From positions 1,468,686-1,532,685 of the forward strand of contig NZ_CP015249.1 of the NCBI RefSeq assembly GCF_001632775.1: 64,000 nucleotides of DNA, in the 5' to 3' direction. This document shows positions 61,902 through 64,000 of this stretch, in pieces. The notes under the pieces were generated by a model. The model saw only the letters and a list, made by a program, of their open reading frames with translations. It was not told the origin of the DNA and searched no databases. Position 1 is the stretch's first letter. Each line of letters begins with the position of its first letter. The position numbers and the translations under genes are program-made. This DNA is from Dokdonella koreensis DS-123 (lineage in GTDB: Bacteria; Pseudomonadota; Gammaproteobacteria; Xanthomonadales; Rhodanobacteraceae).

Positions 61902-64000
61902 CTAGTCGCCGCGCAGCGCCAGCGCCGGGGCGATGCGTGCGGCGCGCCGCGCCGGCCACCAGCAGGCCAACAGGCAGGTCGCCAGCAGCACCGCCGCACT
62001 GATCGCGAACGCGGCCGGCAGGTGCTCGGCACCGGCATCGCGGTGCAGGCCGAGCCGCTCGAAGGTGACCAGGTTGAGCGCGCCGAGCGCGATGCCGGCC
62101 AGCGCCAGGCCGCCGGCACCGGCCAGCACGCGCAGGCGTACGCGCAGCGGCGAGGCGCCGAGCGCGAAGCGCAGCGCGAACTCGGTCGTCCGGCGCGCGA
62201 TCAGGTAGGCGGTGACCGCGCCGATGCCGACGGCGGCGATCAGCGCGGCGGCCAGCGCGAACAGGGCGACGACCACCGCCTGCAGGCGCGGCCCGGCGGT
62301 CGACGCGGTGACCGCCTCGTCCATCGTGCGCAGGTCGTAGAGCGGGCGGTCCGGCATCAGCCGTGCGGCCTGTGCGCGGATGCCGGCGGCGACCGCCGCC
62401 GGTTCGGCATCGGTGCGCACGGCGAGCGTCATCGTCTCCCACAGGTACCAGGTGATCGGCATGTAGACGGTCGGCGACACGCCGTCGGCGACCTTGCGCT
62501 GGAAGGTGTCCTCGGCCACGCCGACCACTTCGCGGCGCTGGCCGTTGCCCATCGTGACGAGCCGGCCGACCACGTCGGTGGAGCCGAACACGCGCTCGGC
62601 GACGGTGCGGCTGAGGATGATGCGGTCGGTGGGCTCGTTCTCGCGCGCGAACGGGCGGCCGGCGATCAGCGGAATGCCGAAGGTCTCGAAATAGCGGGCG
62701 TCGACGATGCGCCAGGACGCCTGCACCCGGCGCTCCGGCGGTGACACCTCGGCCGGCATCGGCCCGGGTGCGACCTCCGACTGGGTGTCGACCGAGCCGA
62801 GCGGCGCCTCGCTGGCGATCGTCGCCGCGCGCACGCCCGGCAGGGCCTGCACCGCCTCGGCCACGCTGGCCAGGGCGCGGCGCTGCGCATCGAAGACCTC
62901 GCTCGAGTCGAGCGTCGGCAGCGAGATGCGCGCGGTCAGCAGGTGCGCGGTCTGGTAGCCCAGGTTGGCCTGTGCCAGCGTCCAGAGCCGGCCACCCAGT
63001 GCCAGCGCGCCGCTCAGCAGCACGGTGGCGATCGCGAACTGGGCCACCACCAGGCCGGCCCGCAGCGGGGCGCTGCGCCGGCCGAGCGCGTTGCGCGCGC
63101 GATTGAGCGCCACGGTGGGCGCCGCACGCGCCGCGATCGCCGCCGGCACGCTGGTGAACGCCAGCGCCGTCAGCGCGCAGGCGGCGATGGCCGTGGCGGC
63201 GACCAGCGGGTCGATGCCGAGGGTGGTCAGGCGCGGCTGGCTCGCCTGCAGGGTCTGCGCGGCGATCCGCAGCAGGGCCGCTGCCAGCGGCAGGGCCAGG
63301 GCGGCACCGGCGACGACGAGGAGCGCGGTCTCCGCCAGCACGTCCAGCCGCAGCTGGCTGCGGCTGGCACCGAGCGCCTGGCGCACACCCAGCTCGTGCT
63401 GGCGATCGGCGGCACGGGCGATCTGCAGGCCGGCGAGGTTGCTGCAGGTGACCAGCAGCAACAGCGCCACGGCGCCCAGCAGCACCCACAGGCGCGTGCG
63501 TTCGTCCGCGCCGACCAGTTGCTCGCGCACCGGGGCCACCGTGATGCCCCAGTCGGCATTGCTGTCCGGGTACTGGCGCGCCAGCTCGGCGGCGATCGTG
63601 TCGAGTTCGTTCTGCGCCTGGGCCCGGGTGGTGCCGGGAGCGAGGCGCGCGACGACGTCGAGCCGGCGGTCACCGCGGTTGGCCTCCTCGCGCGGCGTCA
63701 CCGTCAGCGGCAGCCACAGGTCCGTGCGGGCGGCGACGCCGATGTCGTCCGGCACGACGCCGACGATGGTGCGTTCGCGCCCTTCGACGACCAGGGTGCG
63801 GCCGAGCACGGCGGCATCGCCGCCGAAGCGGTCGCGCCAGAGCGTGGCGGAGACCAGCATCGCCGATGCGCGATCGTCCTCGCCGCCGTCGAGCGCGCGG
63901 CCGAGCAGCGGAGCGACGCCGAGAACCGCGTTCATGTCCGGGCTGACCAGCAGCGCGTCGATGCGCTCGGTGCCCTCGGCCGTGCGCACGCTCACGCCGC
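61902..64000 (-). CDS. MacB/FtsX-type ABC transporter permease (5' end outside window)
   Basis: At least 699 residues are present. A periplasmic MacB-like domain (residues with SATLWRDRFGGD and VGVVPDD) is followed by an FtsX helix set (LLGAVALLLLVTCSNLAGLQI; ADRQHELGVRQALGASRSQL). A second periplasmic domain and a second FtsX set (LFALAAALIAAVGIGAVTAYL; LRFALGASPLRVRLRVLAG) complete the duplicated permease layout. This is the two-module type found in MacB-like and 'ADOP' permeases, which need a separate ATPase. The gene runs off the right edge of the window. Confidence 0.88.
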   Translation of the reverse strand, partial: GVSVRTAEGTERIDALLVSPDMNAVLGVAPLLGRALDGGEDDRASAMLVSATLWRDRFGGDAAVLGRTLVVEGRERTIVGVVPDDIGVAARTDLWLPLTVTPREEANRGDRRLDVVARLAPGTTRAQAQNELDTIAAELARQYPDSNADWGITVAPVREQLVGADERTRLWVLLGAVALLLLVTCSNLAGLQIARAADRQHELGVRQALGASRSQLRLDVLAETALLVVAGAALALPLAAALLRIAAQTLQASQPRLTTLGIDPLVAATAIAACALTALAFTSVPAAIAARAAPTVALNRARNALGRRSAPLRAGLVVAQFAIATVLLSGALALGGRLWTLAQANLGYQTAHLLTARISLPTLDSSEVFDAQRRALASVAEAVQALPGVRAATIASEAPLGSVDTQSEVAPGPMPAEVSPPERRVQASWRIVDARYFETFGIPLIAGRPFARENEPTDRIILSRTVAERVFGSTDVVGRLVTMGNGQRREVVGVAEDTFQRKVADGVSPTVYMPITWYLWETMTLAVRTDAEPAAVAAGIRAQAARLMPDRPLYDLRTMDEAVTASTAGPRLQAVVVALFALAAALIAAVGIGAVTAYLIARRTTEFALRFALGASPLRVRLRVLAGAGGLALAGIALGALNLVTFERLGLHRDAGAEHLPAAFAISAAVLLATCLLACWWPARRAARIAPALALRGD

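Noticed and set aside
1-64000. CRISPR array, tRNA, rRNA or integron integrase
   Set aside because: No regularly spaced short repeats, tRNA cloverleaf with TTCGA arm, rRNA signature or tyrosine recombinase was seen. The regular repeats at 33.9-35.6 kb are coding.

Overview
The window is high-GC chromosomal DNA from a gammaproteobacterium. It most resembles the order Lysobacterales (Xanthomonadales), in the Dokdonella/Tahibacter/Rhodanobacteraceae neighbourhood. The clues are the adjacent fabA-fabB pair, the YaeQ and BPSS1780-like proteins, several very long high-GC secreted repeat proteins, exosortase-type C-termini, and a short C-terminal tag of the form F-x-D/N-x-F-D/E on unrelated secreted proteins. 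The placement is inferred from gene content, because no rRNA or tRNA gene was seen.

Layout. 1-5.4 kb: the end of a tagged protein, a DUF72 protein, a SAM methyltransferase, a CadC-like wHTH/TPR regulator and a periplasmic beta-lactamase-fold hydrolase. 5.8-8.5 kb: a tightly coupled two-gene operon of a caspase-like protease and an alpha/beta hydrolase, the best candidate for an undescribed system. 8.6-12.6 kb: an accessory island with a decayed IS3-type transposase end, a truncated RAQPRD-family ICE gene, and minus-strand small genes (an HNH protein, a lipoprotein, hypotheticals) with two integron attC-like sites and no integrase in view. 12.6-19.3 kb: secreted proteins, namely an IPT/TIG protein with an IPTL-CTERM-like tail, a HAF-type propeller, and a delta-60/IgGFc-binding chimera. 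19.3-23.3 kb: YhiN- and YaeQ-type housekeeping proteins and an exported F420:NADP-reductase-like protein. 23.6-29.6 kb: a patatin/cPLA2-like lipase, an FG-GAP protein, a 271-bp MITE-like element and a nucleotidyltransferase-like protein.

29.9-38.3 kb is a single giant gene (2775 aa) built of about 20 DUF11-type repeats, with a promoter-like element in front and a membrane-anchor tail. It is followed by a LytS/LytR two-component pair, an AT-richer patch with one secreted hypothetical, a lipoprotein and an anchored quinone-oxidoreductase-like protein. 44.3-47.5 kb holds a second coupled pair, a gluzincin-type metallopeptidase and a ComEC-like metallo-beta-lactamase-fold protein. 48-52.3 kb has an ECF sigma factor with a membrane partner, and a BlaI/BlaR1-type regulatory pair whose promoter carries two TTAC-N4-GTAA operators. 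52.4-64 kb has a class-A-type serine hydrolase, a YkgJ protein, an S41 peptidase, fabB-fabA, an esterase, ThpR, a DPP III-like lipoprotein, a small MscS channel and the 3' part of a MacB-type permease.

Two themes run through the window. The first is a large investment in secreted or surface proteins carrying recognisable C-terminal signals (the F-x-D-G-F-D/E tag, and two exosortase-like tails on proteins that also seem to share an N-terminal domain). The second is a set of paired or isolated hydrolase modules of the kind often found in conflict or cell-suicide systems. All functions are read from motifs and general family knowledge; no database search was possible.
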